Under the pieces are notes generated by a model. It ran no database searches, was not told where the DNA came from, and saw only the letters and a program-made list of their open reading frames with translations. From Sparassis latifolia (lineage: Eukaryota > Basidiomycota > Agaricomycetes > Polyporales > Sparassidaceae), in NCBI GenBank assembly GCA_018466975.1, contig CM031558.1:124001-188000 (forward strand): a stretch of DNA of 64,000 nt, given 5' to 3'. This document shows positions 1 to 10,714 of the stretch, piece by piece (the stretch's first letter is position 1; each line of letters begins with the position of its first letter). The position numbers were made by a program, and so were the translations under genes.

Positions 1-514
1 CAGCAACCGTAAAGATGGCCACAAACATATGACTATCACAGTACAGGAAAGTAACTAAATAAGAAACTAGCTAAGCGGCAATGCCCCGGGCTCCTGCCAA
101 CCATTCCTTACACAACTTTACATCGGACTTGTCAGACGATGTTTGAGTCAGTGAGCAACGAAATCAAGAGTGTTGAACGTTGAAGCTTGAAACAAGAGGC
201 AAATTGGCGGCGTAGCCAAATAAATTGTCACGGCGTCCTGCCTATGATCTACGAAGATCGTACTACGTGTAAAGAGTTGCGCAATACACGATAGGGCGAA
301 AATGCGCCGCAAATATTCAGTGCATCCCAAGACACAATGAGGTAGAGATAAGAGCTCATTGGAGTATCACGGAATTAATGCGTCCGAGACGAGGAATGGT
401 GTTCTATTATTCAGTTATTGTTCCCACTTATCACGTTGACCTAGTACATGCATGTGGGTATGTCAAAATGAGAATCGTGCTTTCCATGACGCGAAAGCCA
501 AGACAGATCTGGAG
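1..514. other. Intergenic, no gene seen
   Basis: This is the 3' side of the minus-strand F-box gene that ends at 515. Only short overlapping reading frames occur, with no recognisable protein, repeat or RNA. It presumably contains the 3' UTR of that gene. Confidence 0.5.
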
Positions 515-2291
515 CTACCAGGACCGCCAACATAAGTGCTCTTCACCAACGCACACTGCCGGCCACTCCACCGTAGAAATCATCCCGGAAGATAGTCTGT
601 ATCGAACGCACTGTACAGACTTAATGAGGGACAAGCCCGGTAAGAGGTCGTTATTGAGGGCGCCTCGGCTACTGTACTCGATGATAACCTCAGAGAGGGG
701 GAACCCCGAGTGAGCGCGAGTTGCCGCAAAGTCGTCGAGTACGTGGAGGGCCGACAAGTCCGCCTTCAAAGATATATGCAATGTCTTCAACGCGGGGCAG
801 AGCGGTCCCGGTGGACCGTGTGAGGCGGACAACAGGCCGAGAAGGTGTATGAGCGGTTTAAGCTTGCCACGATATACCAGCAGGGACAACGATGGCAGTA
901 CGTCTAGCAAGAGATGGAAGCCTGCTTCAGGTTCACCTGAAGAGTGGTCGATATGGAGCTCCTCCACCGTGGAGACTGGCCACGATGACCACGGGAATAT
1001 GCCCCATCCACAATTAGGTGACGGTGGTATATATTCGAAGCGGACAGCGGACGAAGAATTTGCAATGGTGACGGCCGGCTCAAAGCACTGTCGCAGATGC
1101 AGCAACGTTGGGGTGCGTAATTGCGGCGGGTACGTTACGGCCAATGCGGCATGATAATGAAAGGGTCCAAGATCGAAGACGCGGATGGCGACTGCAGGGG
1201 AAGCCTCGATATGATCGAAAAACCAGCCGGTCACTATTGCAGATGTGCATCCAAGGCTAAGCCTGCACAGATGTCCTAAGGCGACGGGAGGAAGTGCGTC
1301 GTCCGCAGTCGATACTTCGAAGTCCATGCGATAGACGGCCAGTTCCTCTAGCGCATTGCAACCACGCAAGAACACTGCAAGCTGAGACAATGTCACTGAC
1401 GAGTAAAGGTGACTCAGCCAAGCAAAATTGCCGACGTAAAGACGAGTGAGACTAGGAAAGTGATTGGTGGGGAGCGATACAATATATATCATTGTTAATG
1501 CTCTGAGCTGTGGCGCGGCCCCGTCGAAGAGAATCGCCGGAAGTCGCCCAGCCGACTCCAGTGTTAAGATTTCGAGTGCAGGGAAGGGCCTTTCTAAGCC
1601 GAGCGCGTCACGATGGACATGAAGTTCTTGTATCCGAGGTGACAACGCATCGAGAAGTGTCTCAATGCTTTCACTTTCACCCGGAAGACTGTAATAGAGT
1701 GACGGCTTCTTAATATACACTTTCAGGGGTGCTGCTCCGGAGCGTTGCAGGAAAGTCGAAACTAGGTCACGGTAAGCTAGAGGATTACCAATGTCAATGT
1801 GCGTCCATAGCAACGGTAAGTTTAACAAGAGACTGCGCCAGTGACGACAGACGTGAGTGAGAGTTATGAGCTCCCAAGTGGGGCAAGGCGGGGCGAACGG
1901 CCACCGGAAGCCAAGACCAAATCGGGCTTCAACATTGACCGCTGCATGCTGAAGGATGAGACCGACTACATCGTCGGGGCATGTATTGATTGTCGAGAGA
2001 GCGTTGATTGCGCTCCGGGCAGTTGACAAAGCGGAAACAAGGATCCGGTCGAGAGACTCTAACTGTCGTCAACAAAGGACACAGTGAATTTCCTGTACAA
2101 CACCACTGGACAAACAATTTCCGACTCACGATAGCGATGCTGATGTGTTTTTGTTGGATAAAGTCAAGATCTCAATGACAGCGTAACAAGTAAACGCACC
2201 TTTCATGCCGGCGACTGGCACCGCAGAAACTTGTTGCGAGCGACTGTGCTTCGGACAAAGATTGTGACAGAGAATGGCCGTAGTATTCCAT
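515..2291 (-). CDS. F-box/LRR-like protein, paralog 1
   Basis: The gene has three exons: 2200-2291, a 10-nt microexon at 2130-2139, and 515-2062. Together they encode 549 residues. The start ATG at 2291 was chosen because it gives a first exon of the same length (92 nt) and phase as the paralog at 7946. The F-box follows the microexon: CPDDVVGLI..., a WPF motif, then THVCRHWRSLLLNLPLLWTHI. A leucine-rich C-terminal region with weak LRR-like periodicity follows. F-box proteins of this kind are presumed substrate receptors of SCF ubiquitin ligases, binding Skp1 through the F-box; the substrate is unknown. It is oriented opposite to its two paralogs. Its divergent neighbour is ATP20, whose start lies 280 bp away. 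Introns are 60 and 67 nt with GT-AG ends. The exon structure is supported by agreement among all three paralogs. Confidence 0.82.
2130..2139 (-). other. 10-nt microexon of F-box paralog 1
   Basis: On the minus strand the exon reads CATCGCTATC, preceded by AG and followed by GTGAGT. With the two bases AG left over from exon 1 it supplies codons for S-I-A-I. Both flanking phases match paralogs 2 and 3, which also have exactly 10 nt here. Confidence 0.75.
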
Positions 2292-2570
2292 CGTTGGATA
2301 CCCTGATCTTGTAACAGAATACAGATAAAATCAATGCTGGTAAACCGTTCAGAGACATCACCTACTAGAGTCGAGATAACAGTTCAGCACGAAGTCGAAA
2401 GTTGGACTTGAGCGCCGGCGCGCGGCCGCATGAACAACGAAGTTGAGAGGCGCTGAGGCGGCATCGGCCGGGTGCGGAAGACGCGTCGGCCGGGCGCCTT
2501 CCACAATTTCTCGCTCGTCACCGTCACCGTCCACGACCCGTCGTCAGCCCCATCGCACCTCTCGTCCACC

Positions 2571-3294
2571 ATGGTGCGCCCGCCATCCGTCGCCTTCCGT
2601 CTCTCGCAGGCCCGTCCCCGCGTCCCCACACATCCCCGCCTGCACCGCTCACACCAGGCGCGCTATACGTCGTCAGGTCCCTCGGGCGCGGACGCGCAGA
2701 AAAAGGCGCAGGAGGCACTCTCAAGCGTGCAGAAGCAGCTCGGCCAGGCGTTTGAGGCCGGCAAGAAATATCTCGGCCCCCTAGGGGAGAAGTTTGGGAA
2801 CTTACTCGGGGGTGCGCATACCTTTCACTGACCGTCGCCGGTACCCTTTGAACGTGGATTTACTGGACATGACTTTGCTGATGGGCCTTCTATGTTCGTG
2901 CTGGATTTTTTTTAGGTTACCGCGAACCGCTGTTTTATAACCTCGCCGTCGCGCGTGAGGTCCTTAAGCAGGTGTACGTCGCTGAGCGGCTCCAACCTCC
3001 CACTTCTCTCTCCACCCTCACCAGCGCGTACGCCACCCTCTGGTCTCGCGCTATCAACCCCTCGTACTGGCGCCAGCTTGCTCGGTCCGGCGATTGGGCG
3101 AAAGTGGGTGTGTACGCGCTTGAGGCGTACAGTATCTTCAAGGTATGTTTTTTTGCGGTGACAGTGCAGCTGGGATGCTGATATCTCTTCTCCTTCCTTG
3201 TCTCGGCCGCTTTTACCCCTGATTGCACACATGCTTTATCCAGATTGGGGAAATTGTCGGGCGGAGGAGTCTTGTCGGCTACAACGTGCAGTAG
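2571..3294 (+). CDS. ATP20: Mitochondrial ATP synthase subunit g
   Basis: Three exons (2571-2811, 2916-3142, 3244-3294) encode 172 residues. The product is the inner-membrane subunit g of the mitochondrial F1Fo ATP synthase, which helps ATP synthase dimerise and shape cristae. The first 30 or so residues are rich in Arg, Ser and Pro and lack acidic residues, as in a mitochondrial presequence. A helix with AQKKAQEALSSVQKQ follows. The conserved core is YREPLFYNLAVAREVLKQVY, and the tail YALEAYSIFKIGEIVGRRSL is typical of the family. The yeast protein is 115 aa; the longer N-terminus is usual in filamentous fungi. Phases join exactly (241, 227 and 51 nt) and end in TAG. The 2292-2570 interval is shared with the divergent F-box gene. 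Confidence 0.9.
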
Positions 3295-4336
3295 ACCATC
3301 GCAGCGCTATATATTTTACGCATTCTGCATGCTTTATCCCCGCGTGCGACTAACCTAGTTTGGCTCGTCCTCTGATTGCATATCATTTTCTAATAGTAAA
3401 TCACGATACACCGGCTTTTCGCCAAGTCGATGTTACTTATCTGGCGCGTAGCATTTTTTTTTTTGCAGGAGTTCGTGAAGAATGTGATCTTACGTTTCAC
3501 AGTGGAATGAGAAGCTCGCCATGGGAATGTGCAAGAAGTGAGTCAATTACATGCCAGCATTGTCATCCTGATCGTGCGCTTTACAGAATGCCGCTGGGCG
3601 GTTTGATGCTCTCAGCTCGCAAGGACCGGATGAGTCGGCTGCGTTGTTTCTGTGAATACTCACTTTCGCCGAGTGTACTTCATAGCTCGGCGTATCATCC
3701 TCCGCTCGTAGATCTTCGATGAGAGAAATTTAGTCTGCTAAAGCTTTGCTGCTGACGATTTAATCGCCTTGTGCCTCGTCCAGCCTGGTGCTGACGGCCG
3801 ATCCAATGTCTGCAGTATCCACATTGTTGATTCACATCGAGTGAGCATGGAGGAAGGCGTTTTGTCTTGGATCTCGCTGAAGTGTTACGACATTCAACCA
3901 CAGTAGCAAGAGAAGAATGAGTCGGAGGTGCATTTACGTGAAAGCGATGCAGTGTTTGTCTCTTTGCAGCATCACCTGTACGTGATTCGTTGCGCCACAT
4001 GTACCCCGTAGGTTTTGCATGTGTTGTCCACGCTTACAGTGTTGACGCTGTAGGTAATGTCAATTTGGGTGACCACAGACAATATGAGTGACCTCGGTCG
4101 AGAAACTGTTCGTGCTGTAAATATTGATAGAGTACTTGCTACTTTTGTACAGTCATTTTTGAAGTGTAAGGTGAGAGGATATGTTTTTGGAGAGATTCCA
4201 TATGCGGGAAGGCCGGCGGGATGACATCATTGGAGGCGGGACTGCATCCGAGTCCGGGCGTGCGTGCCAACGCTGAGTACATATACCCGGCAACCCCCTG
4301 TACTGACCTTCCACAACTCTCCCCACACCCACCACC
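3295..4336. other. Intergenic, no gene recognised
   Basis: About 1 kb between ATP20 and the SLM1-like gene. A run of T followed by GCAG at about 3451-3469 resembles a splice acceptor, but I could not build a coding model around it. It probably holds the ATP20 3' UTR and the promoter of the next gene. Confidence 0.45.
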
Positions 4337-6263
4337 ATGAACGACTCTGCCTCCCTCTCTCGCGGGACATCCCTGTCCCGCGCCAGCAAGCACGGCTCTA
4401 GCGTCTCCCGCAGCCAGTCCCTCATCAAGAAGAACATCGCCCCCCACGACCTCCGCCCCTCTGACATCCTCATCGAGCGCTTCATCGCCTGGAAGATCAT
4501 CGTCAAGCAGCTCATTGCGTACTTCGAGGGCATCGCGGACATTGAGAACAATGTTGCGCGCGAGTTGACCAAGCTCGGCGCGGTTATACAGGTCCCCTTC
4601 CGTTCGGGGAACCAGTTCTTGGGCGAAGGCGGCGTGCAGGTGTGTTTTATGCTGTGTAAGTGAAACATGGCTACATCTACGAACAGGATCTCTACTATGG
4701 TATTCGGGACAAGACTCGCGCCATTGCAGACCAACATGCTAGTCTGGGACGCACTGTCGAGGGATCCATCGTGGAACATTTGCAGAAGCTCCGCGCTGAG
4801 ATCAAAGCGCACATTAAGGTGTGTAAATTGTTTTGGTCAGCACAAGTTAAACCAACTCTAATGATACGGTTCTCAGAACATTCAGAACGATACTGGAAAA
4901 CTGGCGACGGCGGTCGCGAAAGAACGTGAGCTATCTGCCAAAGTCATCGGTGACCTCGGAACGAACGTCTCCATTCACAAGAATACACCCCTAAGTGTGA
5001 CAGCCCGCACTGACCCTTACGTGGCAAACCAGGCGGTAGCGCGGCAGCTTTTGAAACAAGTTCATACCGAGAATGCGTTGCAGAAGTCGTTACTGTTAAC
5101 ACAGTCTTCCTCTGCAATGTTCGAGGCGTCACTCATTCAGGCGTTGCAATCGGCGTGGGCGACGTTTGCCGAATGGCGGGCACGCATGGACACCAGCATT
5201 AGGGAGACCTACCGCACGCTCGAGCACGATATGGCTGCACTTCCTCCTGATAAGGAGTGGATCGCATTCGCAGCGCGCGAGGACCATCTCGTCGACCCGG
5301 AGACGCCGCTGCGCGACCCACAGAACATCAATTACCCTAACAAGGACGACCCCACTGTTGTCGCGGTGCACGTCGGACTTCTCGAGCGGAAGAAGCGATA
5401 CACCCGGTCATACCGCGAGGCCTATTACGTGCTCACTCCCGCGGGCTTCCTACACGAGTACGCGTCGTCTGACCCTGCGATCTCCGACAAGCCGCGGTGG
5501 AGCCTTTTCCTCCCGCTGTGCACGCTCGGGCCTGCATCTGCGCCGTCGGCGCCGAGCCACAAGTTCCACATCGAGGAGCGGCTCGACGGGATGGGCTCGC
5601 CGAGGACGGGCTCGCTCAAGGTACTGAGGAGCTCCTTGATAGGGAACGGGAAGGGGAGTGGGCGTGCGTGGGCGTTCCGCGGGCGCTCGCATGACGACAT
5701 GCTCGAGTGGTGGAACGACCTGCGGATGCTCTCGGGCCGATACCTCACCGCAAGCGAGACGATGGAGCGCAGCGGGCCCGTCGCGGCCGCGGTGCGTGCG
5801 GCGGGATATGTGAGCGAGGAGGAAGGCGGGGAGGAAGAGGAAGAGGGATCAAGTGTCGAGGAAGAGCGCGACGTGGAGGACGAGGAGATATATGAACAGG
5901 CGCGGGAGGCAGGCGAGGAGGAGGCCGTGGAAGCGGGCCCGCCTGAGTACGAGCACGAGCATGCGCGCGACGCGGAGTTTGGTGCTCATGGGTACCCGGT
6001 ACGTGGAATCGTTTTGGGACATACATAATGCTGATGTGTGTTCGTAGGTCGATAAGAAGGCCGGCATGAATGGTGCGGCGGTCGCGGGGGCGAGCATGGC
6101 TCGCAGGCCGAGCAAGCGGCAGCAGGAGAAGGCTCCCGAAGGTCGTGTGCCACAGGTGTCGGACGAGGACAATGCTGCTGCAGGGCCTGCGGACACCGAG
6201 CACGACACTGGTGCAGCTGCCGGACCTGCACCTGCAGAAAGTAGATTCACGGAAGTTTTATGA
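4337..6263 (+). CDS. SLM1: SLM1-like F-BAR/PH-domain protein
   Basis: Four exons (4337-4639, 4687-4818, 4877-5998, 6048-6263) encode 590 residues. Slm1/Slm2 are PI(4,5)P2-binding TORC2 effectors at the plasma membrane, linked to eisosomes, actin and sphingolipid control. A Ser-rich N-terminus is followed by a helical F-BAR-like region (about 40-290) containing DILIERFIAWKIIVKQL and QDLYYGIRDKTRAIA; the latter pins the 47-nt first intron. A PH domain begins near residue 312 (GLLERKKRYTRSYREAYYVL) and ends near 435. The C-terminus is strongly acidic (Glu runs) and probably disordered. Exon lengths are all multiples of three, so every intron is phase 0. The family call is strong; whether the organism has one or two such genes cannot be judged here. 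Confidence 0.87.
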
Positions 6264-6603
6264 GGTGTGTGCGTTTGGCTGGGCAATTATTTCTCATTCT
6301 TCGGAAAGAACTTGAACACTCGTGTTGATAATCTTAATACTGGCGTGTTGTCTAAGCACCCTGACTTGCTTGTAAACTTGGTTAGCTTTTAACGTTGGAA
6401 TGGAACAACCTTCTTGTGTTGTTAGAGGTCCAACTTGTCACAACCGTGTGATAGGTATCTGCGATCGACGACAGTCACCCGTCACGGGTGGTGTATTTTT
6501 CGGGCGCTTGCTGACACTGAATGGTACACGTCGCCGTCTATCTCCTCTCGTCCATCGTCTCTCCTCGCTCTTCTCTTGTTTTCTCTTCTCGGAACATACC
6601 ATC
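6264..6603. other. Intergenic, 340 bp
   Basis: Separates the SLM1-like stop from the PHO88 start. Just before the PHO88 ATG lies a pyrimidine-rich stretch (tctctcctcgctcttctctt, about 6561-6580), typical of basidiomycete core promoters. No gene is seen. Confidence 0.5.
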
Positions 6604-7547
6604 ATGAACGCGGCAATGTCGAATCTGGTCATCTCTCTGGGTGCCATGCAAGGTCATTCGTTTATTCAAGTCGAATTGTTTTCGCGTACGAGCAGCTGAA
6701 TTCGCCTCGCGCGTGACGTGTGCAGTGGCTCGTAAAATCCCTTTTGATGACCCCCAGGTGCTCCTCTACGCCCGTATCGGGTACGTCGCGGCGCAGGTCA
6801 TCATCCTCGCGGTGTATTACTATGTATCTATGAAGGTGCGTTGCTCGCTGTTCGCTGCGTGTTGGCCGAGGCTGATGTGTCAGCGGTGCAGATTAAGGAG
6901 AAGAACGACCTGACTGTGCTCAAATATGGTGTGTGCTGTCTCTGATTTGTTCTTACCTCTCCTGACTGATGCGCCGCGCAGTCGAACCCGCCAATCCGAT
7001 GGTGCGTCTCCTCATGCGGGCGGTATCATCCCGGTTGTGACACGCCCTCTTCTGCAGGCGAAGGACGACAATAACCTGGTGACGACGACGGTGCGCGACT
7101 ACGACCTCACGGAGACGTCCAAGCTCGTGCGCGGCGTGTACATCGGCTTCGCGATGATGTGCTTCCTCCATCTCTACATGAAGTGCGTTGCGTATTGTTC
7201 GCCCCCGCGAGCGCTGACCGGGACCCCTGACTAAATTTGTTATGAATGTGCTGCACGCAGGTTCACACAGCCGCTGTTCGTGCAGGCGCTTATGGGAATA
7301 AAGAACTTGTACGACGCGAAGCCCGTCGCGATCTATATTCTCGGCAAGGCCGCAGAGGGTGACCTCAAGCGGCCATTCAAGGCGGGCGGTATGTTCGGCG
7401 GTGAGTATTTGGGCCCTCGGAGCGGCTTCCGGAGTTTGCCGTGTGCGCGTACTGATTTGTGTTCCGTTCCAAGCTGCTGCAGATCCGCAGACGGACAAGG
7501 CTGCCATCGACGAGGCGGAAAAACGGCGGGGAAAGAAGGAGGAGTAA
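6604..7547 (+). CDS. PHO88: PHO88/SND3 ER membrane protein
   Basis: Seven exons (6604-6652, 6726-6835, 6892-6928, 6982-7001, 7058-7182, 7261-7400, 7474-7547) sum to 555 nt, encoding 184 residues. Pho88/Snd3 is an ER membrane protein of the SRP-independent SND targeting route, first described through phosphate transport. The N-terminus MNAAMSNLVISLGAMQ joins ARKIPFDDPQVLLYARIGY. Two hydrophobic segments are visible: near residues 30-50 (VAAQVIILAVYYYVSM) and 95-115 (IGFAMMCFLHLYM). The conserved tail GDLKRPFKAGGMFG and DPQTDKAAIDEAEKR is present, ending in a Lys/Glu-rich stretch. Exon 4 is only 20 nt (VEPANPM). All phases join without stops. The family assignment is secure. Confidence 0.9.
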
Positions 7548-7945
7548 ATGTCGCTGCTTCGCTAATTCTGTGTTTGCGTCGCGTTTACTGCTTTTATGTT
7601 CACTTATATACATTTACTACCAGATCTGCGGGAGCAAGTGAGTTGTATTGTTTGTGTGCAGTCTCAAATCTTGGGAGGATATGGCAGCAGATCAAGAGGT
7701 GGTGGTGTTTGGTGCTGTGGGATCTGCGCTACACTCGTTGTAGTGATCGAGGATGATGAGTCTTGGCGCTATGTTCGGGCGCTTATATTCACTACGAGTC
7801 ACTTTGACTCGTGCATGCAGGCAGGCAAGTTGTAATTGATGTAACAACAAGTTGGTCTGCACACCGAGCATCTCCTGCCATTAGTCGTCGCGTTCACTCA
7901 ACGAGACTATCCAATCATCGCGATAATTTCTGAAATTGCCCAGAA
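7548..7945. other. Intergenic, PHO88 3' side and F-box 2 upstream
   Basis: No gene is seen. The last 80 bases (about 7870-7945) resemble the sequence just upstream of F-box paralog 3 (about 10640-10714): both contain a version of gcgataatttctgaaa just before the ATG. The duplication that made the two genes therefore included their proximal upstream region. Confidence 0.55.
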
Positions 7946-9715
7946 ATGGAGGAGATTCCTTCCGAATCTTTGATGCGCTCCCTCTGTACCGCGCAAGAGC
8001 TGGTGTCGAAATTGCTCAATGCCGGGAGTCGTGAAAGGTAGTCCCCATCGTTGTTCGATCGTGCCCTCATACTGATGGTAATGCACTTGTATACACTACC
8101 GTGTATAGCCTTGATATAGTGAGTCGTTATGTTTCCTGTGCCACGTATCGGAGCGGAATCCCTGACCATATAACACCAGTTGCACTCCCTCGAGGATATT
8201 CTTGTCCCTACATTGTCGACAGTCCGGTGTTCGATCAACTCCTTTTGTCCCATAAACCATTGTCCCGATGACATCCTCGGCCTCATCTTCCAGTATTCTG
8301 TCGCTCTGATCGACGACACCGCTGACGAGTTCCAGTGGCCATTCTCCTCATTCCGACCTTCGAGTAAACTGATTGACCTGACGCATATTTGCCGACGGTG
8401 GCGTATTCTGGCGTTGAACCTACCCCTTCTTTGGACACACATCGGCGATCGCTCCAGCGATCCCTTACTTCGTGCAGTTTCCACATTTTTGCAACGCTCC
8501 AGAATGGCACCTCTGAAATTCCATATCCGAGGCAAGCGTCATATTAACATCAGGTCGGATTCGTTCAAATTGAATCTATCACGCATGGAGGAGCTTCATG
8601 TGGATTATATCTCGGACCTCTTTGGCTTGTACAATTCTGCTCCAGCTCTCAAAGTCTTAACATTAGATTCTGTTCTAAGATCTGTTGAGCAGATGCTATT
8701 CCATTCAAATACACCATTGCTGAAAGCACTGACGATGCATTCCATGACATGGTTTCCCAAAAATCCCCTCCCCAGCCTCACCCACCTTTGTTTCTACAGT
8801 ATCAAACCCATGTACACTCTGCGGTTGTCGGGTCTGGCGGATTTTTTGCGTGCTTGTCCTGGTTTGGTGGAACTCATCGTTGCGAACGCATCTCTCATTC
8901 TCCCTGCCGTTGATCATCCTCCGGTCACGTTGAAACACCTGCAGAGGCTCAGTATCGGAGAGATGTGTAATGATGTTCTCAGCTGGTTTCTGGAACACAT
9001 CGAGACCCACAGTGCATTATCCACTCGAATATTCGGTCTTAAATATGATCCCGACAAGCCCCTCCCCGACATAGCACTTCTTAACGGCTCAACATTGTTG
9101 CATGTCGGAGCATCTTCCTCTATTCTGCTTGTCACCGCCGCGGATTCTTCATCTGGCGTTCGCATCGAATGCGAGATACCACGGGCGCCCATCCTGTATA
9201 AGGGCCCCGGTGTATTTCCTTGGGCGTCATGGCCACTCGTTACTATCACGGAGCTTCACATCACCGATTCCAGGGAGGTTTCAGAATGCGCAGGTCTATA
9301 CGCCCTATTCTGCGCGCTCTCGTCTCTGTCAATATTGGTATACAACGGCGGAGGCATTTTTCGCCTAAGGGGTGTTCTCAGTTCACTATCCCGCACCCTC
9401 AGCACACCCACACCCCACCCGCCATGCCCCTCTCTCAGCACATTGTGGGTCCACATGAATTCAGAGTCGTACGCGGTTTGCGACGCACTTGCAGAATTTG
9501 TCGCCACTCGAGCGGGCCTTGGATATCCTCTCCACAATGTCATCGTGGAATACGATGACCCGGACATGTTGAACAAGGGCGTCCTGCCTGGTTTAGACCT
9601 GATCAAGCACGTCCAGTCGGTCCAGTACAGACAGTCGAGCGGTGCGACATCCACCGTGCGCTGGCCTGCGGCGGCGTGCAATGGGGGTACGCACAAGTTC
9701 TGGCCATCCTGGTAG
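7946..9715 (+). CDS. F-box/LRR-like protein, paralog 2
   Basis: Exons 7946-8037, 8109-8118 (10 nt) and 8180-9715 encode 545 residues. Exon 1 gives MEEIPSESLMRSLCTAQELV. The microexon with flanking bases gives S-L-D-I, and exon 3 opens with LHSLEDILVPTLSTV. The F-box is CPDDILGLIFQ, a WPF motif, and LTHICRRWRILALNLPLLWTHI. The rest is leucine-rich and ends in a conserved block containing GLDLIKHVQSVQYRQSSGAT and an RWPAA motif. A Skp1-binding adaptor of an SCF ubiquitin ligase is the expected role. It lies head-to-tail with paralog 3 at 10715, and the two proteins match along their whole length. Introns are 71 and 61 nt. Confidence 0.84.
8109..8118 (+). other. 10-nt microexon of F-box paralog 2
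   Basis: CCTTGATATA lies between a TAG acceptor and a GTGAGT donor. It restores frame between exon 1, which ends in GAA AG, and exon 3, which starts TTG CAC. Without it the gene is out of frame. Confidence 0.78.
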
Positions 9716-10714
9716 GATCACTGAGCTACGAGAGGAACAATTGCTCTTCCGATGCTACGGATTCAGACATTTGATCGCATTGGACACTACTGCGAACGGG
9801 AGATATCGGACCTGCGTCTGAAATTTAACATTTTCGGTGTATGCTCTGTCCCTGATCGTTGTACTCACTTTATACCGGGTGGTTCAAAGGTGCCATCTAG
9901 TAGGTTTATTTCACGCACAGTATGACTGTTTTACAGAATTTTTCGAAAGCTCTAGAAACCGGTCTTCGAGTACCTATGCAGTAAACACTAGAAATTCCCA
10001 AAAATCAGTACGATACACCACAGCTCTTCAGTAAAGTCCACCCTCATGTCCGAGACTCCTTCATGTGTCCCGTATGCCCTTCCGGTCAGTCTTTGACCCA
10101 AAGCAGCGTTCAATCGGCTTGAAGATGTGCGTGAAAGTTCAGCCGTGGCCAGGCGGAAAATCGCTCTTAGGTCGACCTGCGTTGAGCGAATTTGGCGATG
10201 TTTTAAATAGGATATATGCAAGAGTCAACTTTCTGGGCTACACTCAGGCTGTATACTTGAGAAGAATGCTGACTCTTGTTGTCTCGCTTCTAGTGCTAGT
10301 GAGTCCCTGCACCTAGTCGTACATGTGAAGGTGAACCCGCCCATGTTCCTCAGGCTAGATAATAAACAAATCAAAACGACGCCAGATATCTAAAGCAGGC
10401 AGTAAGGGCCCGGAGACGTCGAACAGGCCCGATGATCAGCACGTCGACGCTTGCCTGTGTGTGTTCCGATGAACACGACCCTTGAATATTGAATATTGAA
10501 TATTTGAACGCCACCTTTGCCTCGGGATCTGCCGTTTAGCAAGTACGCGCCATGACCAGCGCTTATACGGGCCACGGCAGGCACTGTGGCTGCATCATGC
10601 ATGCAACGCTATCAGCCGCGGCAGTATTGTTCGCAGGAGTCTCCTGCAATCAGCCGTCGTGTTCGCTCGGCAAGCATACGCAATTGTTGCCATAATTTCT
10701 GAAAATTTCGACAA
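9716..10714. other. Intergenic between tandem F-box genes
   Basis: No coding gene recognised. A short AT-rich direct repeat, gaatattgaatattgaatat, sits at about 10486-10505. The final 70 bp matches the upstream region of paralog 2. Confidence 0.5.
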
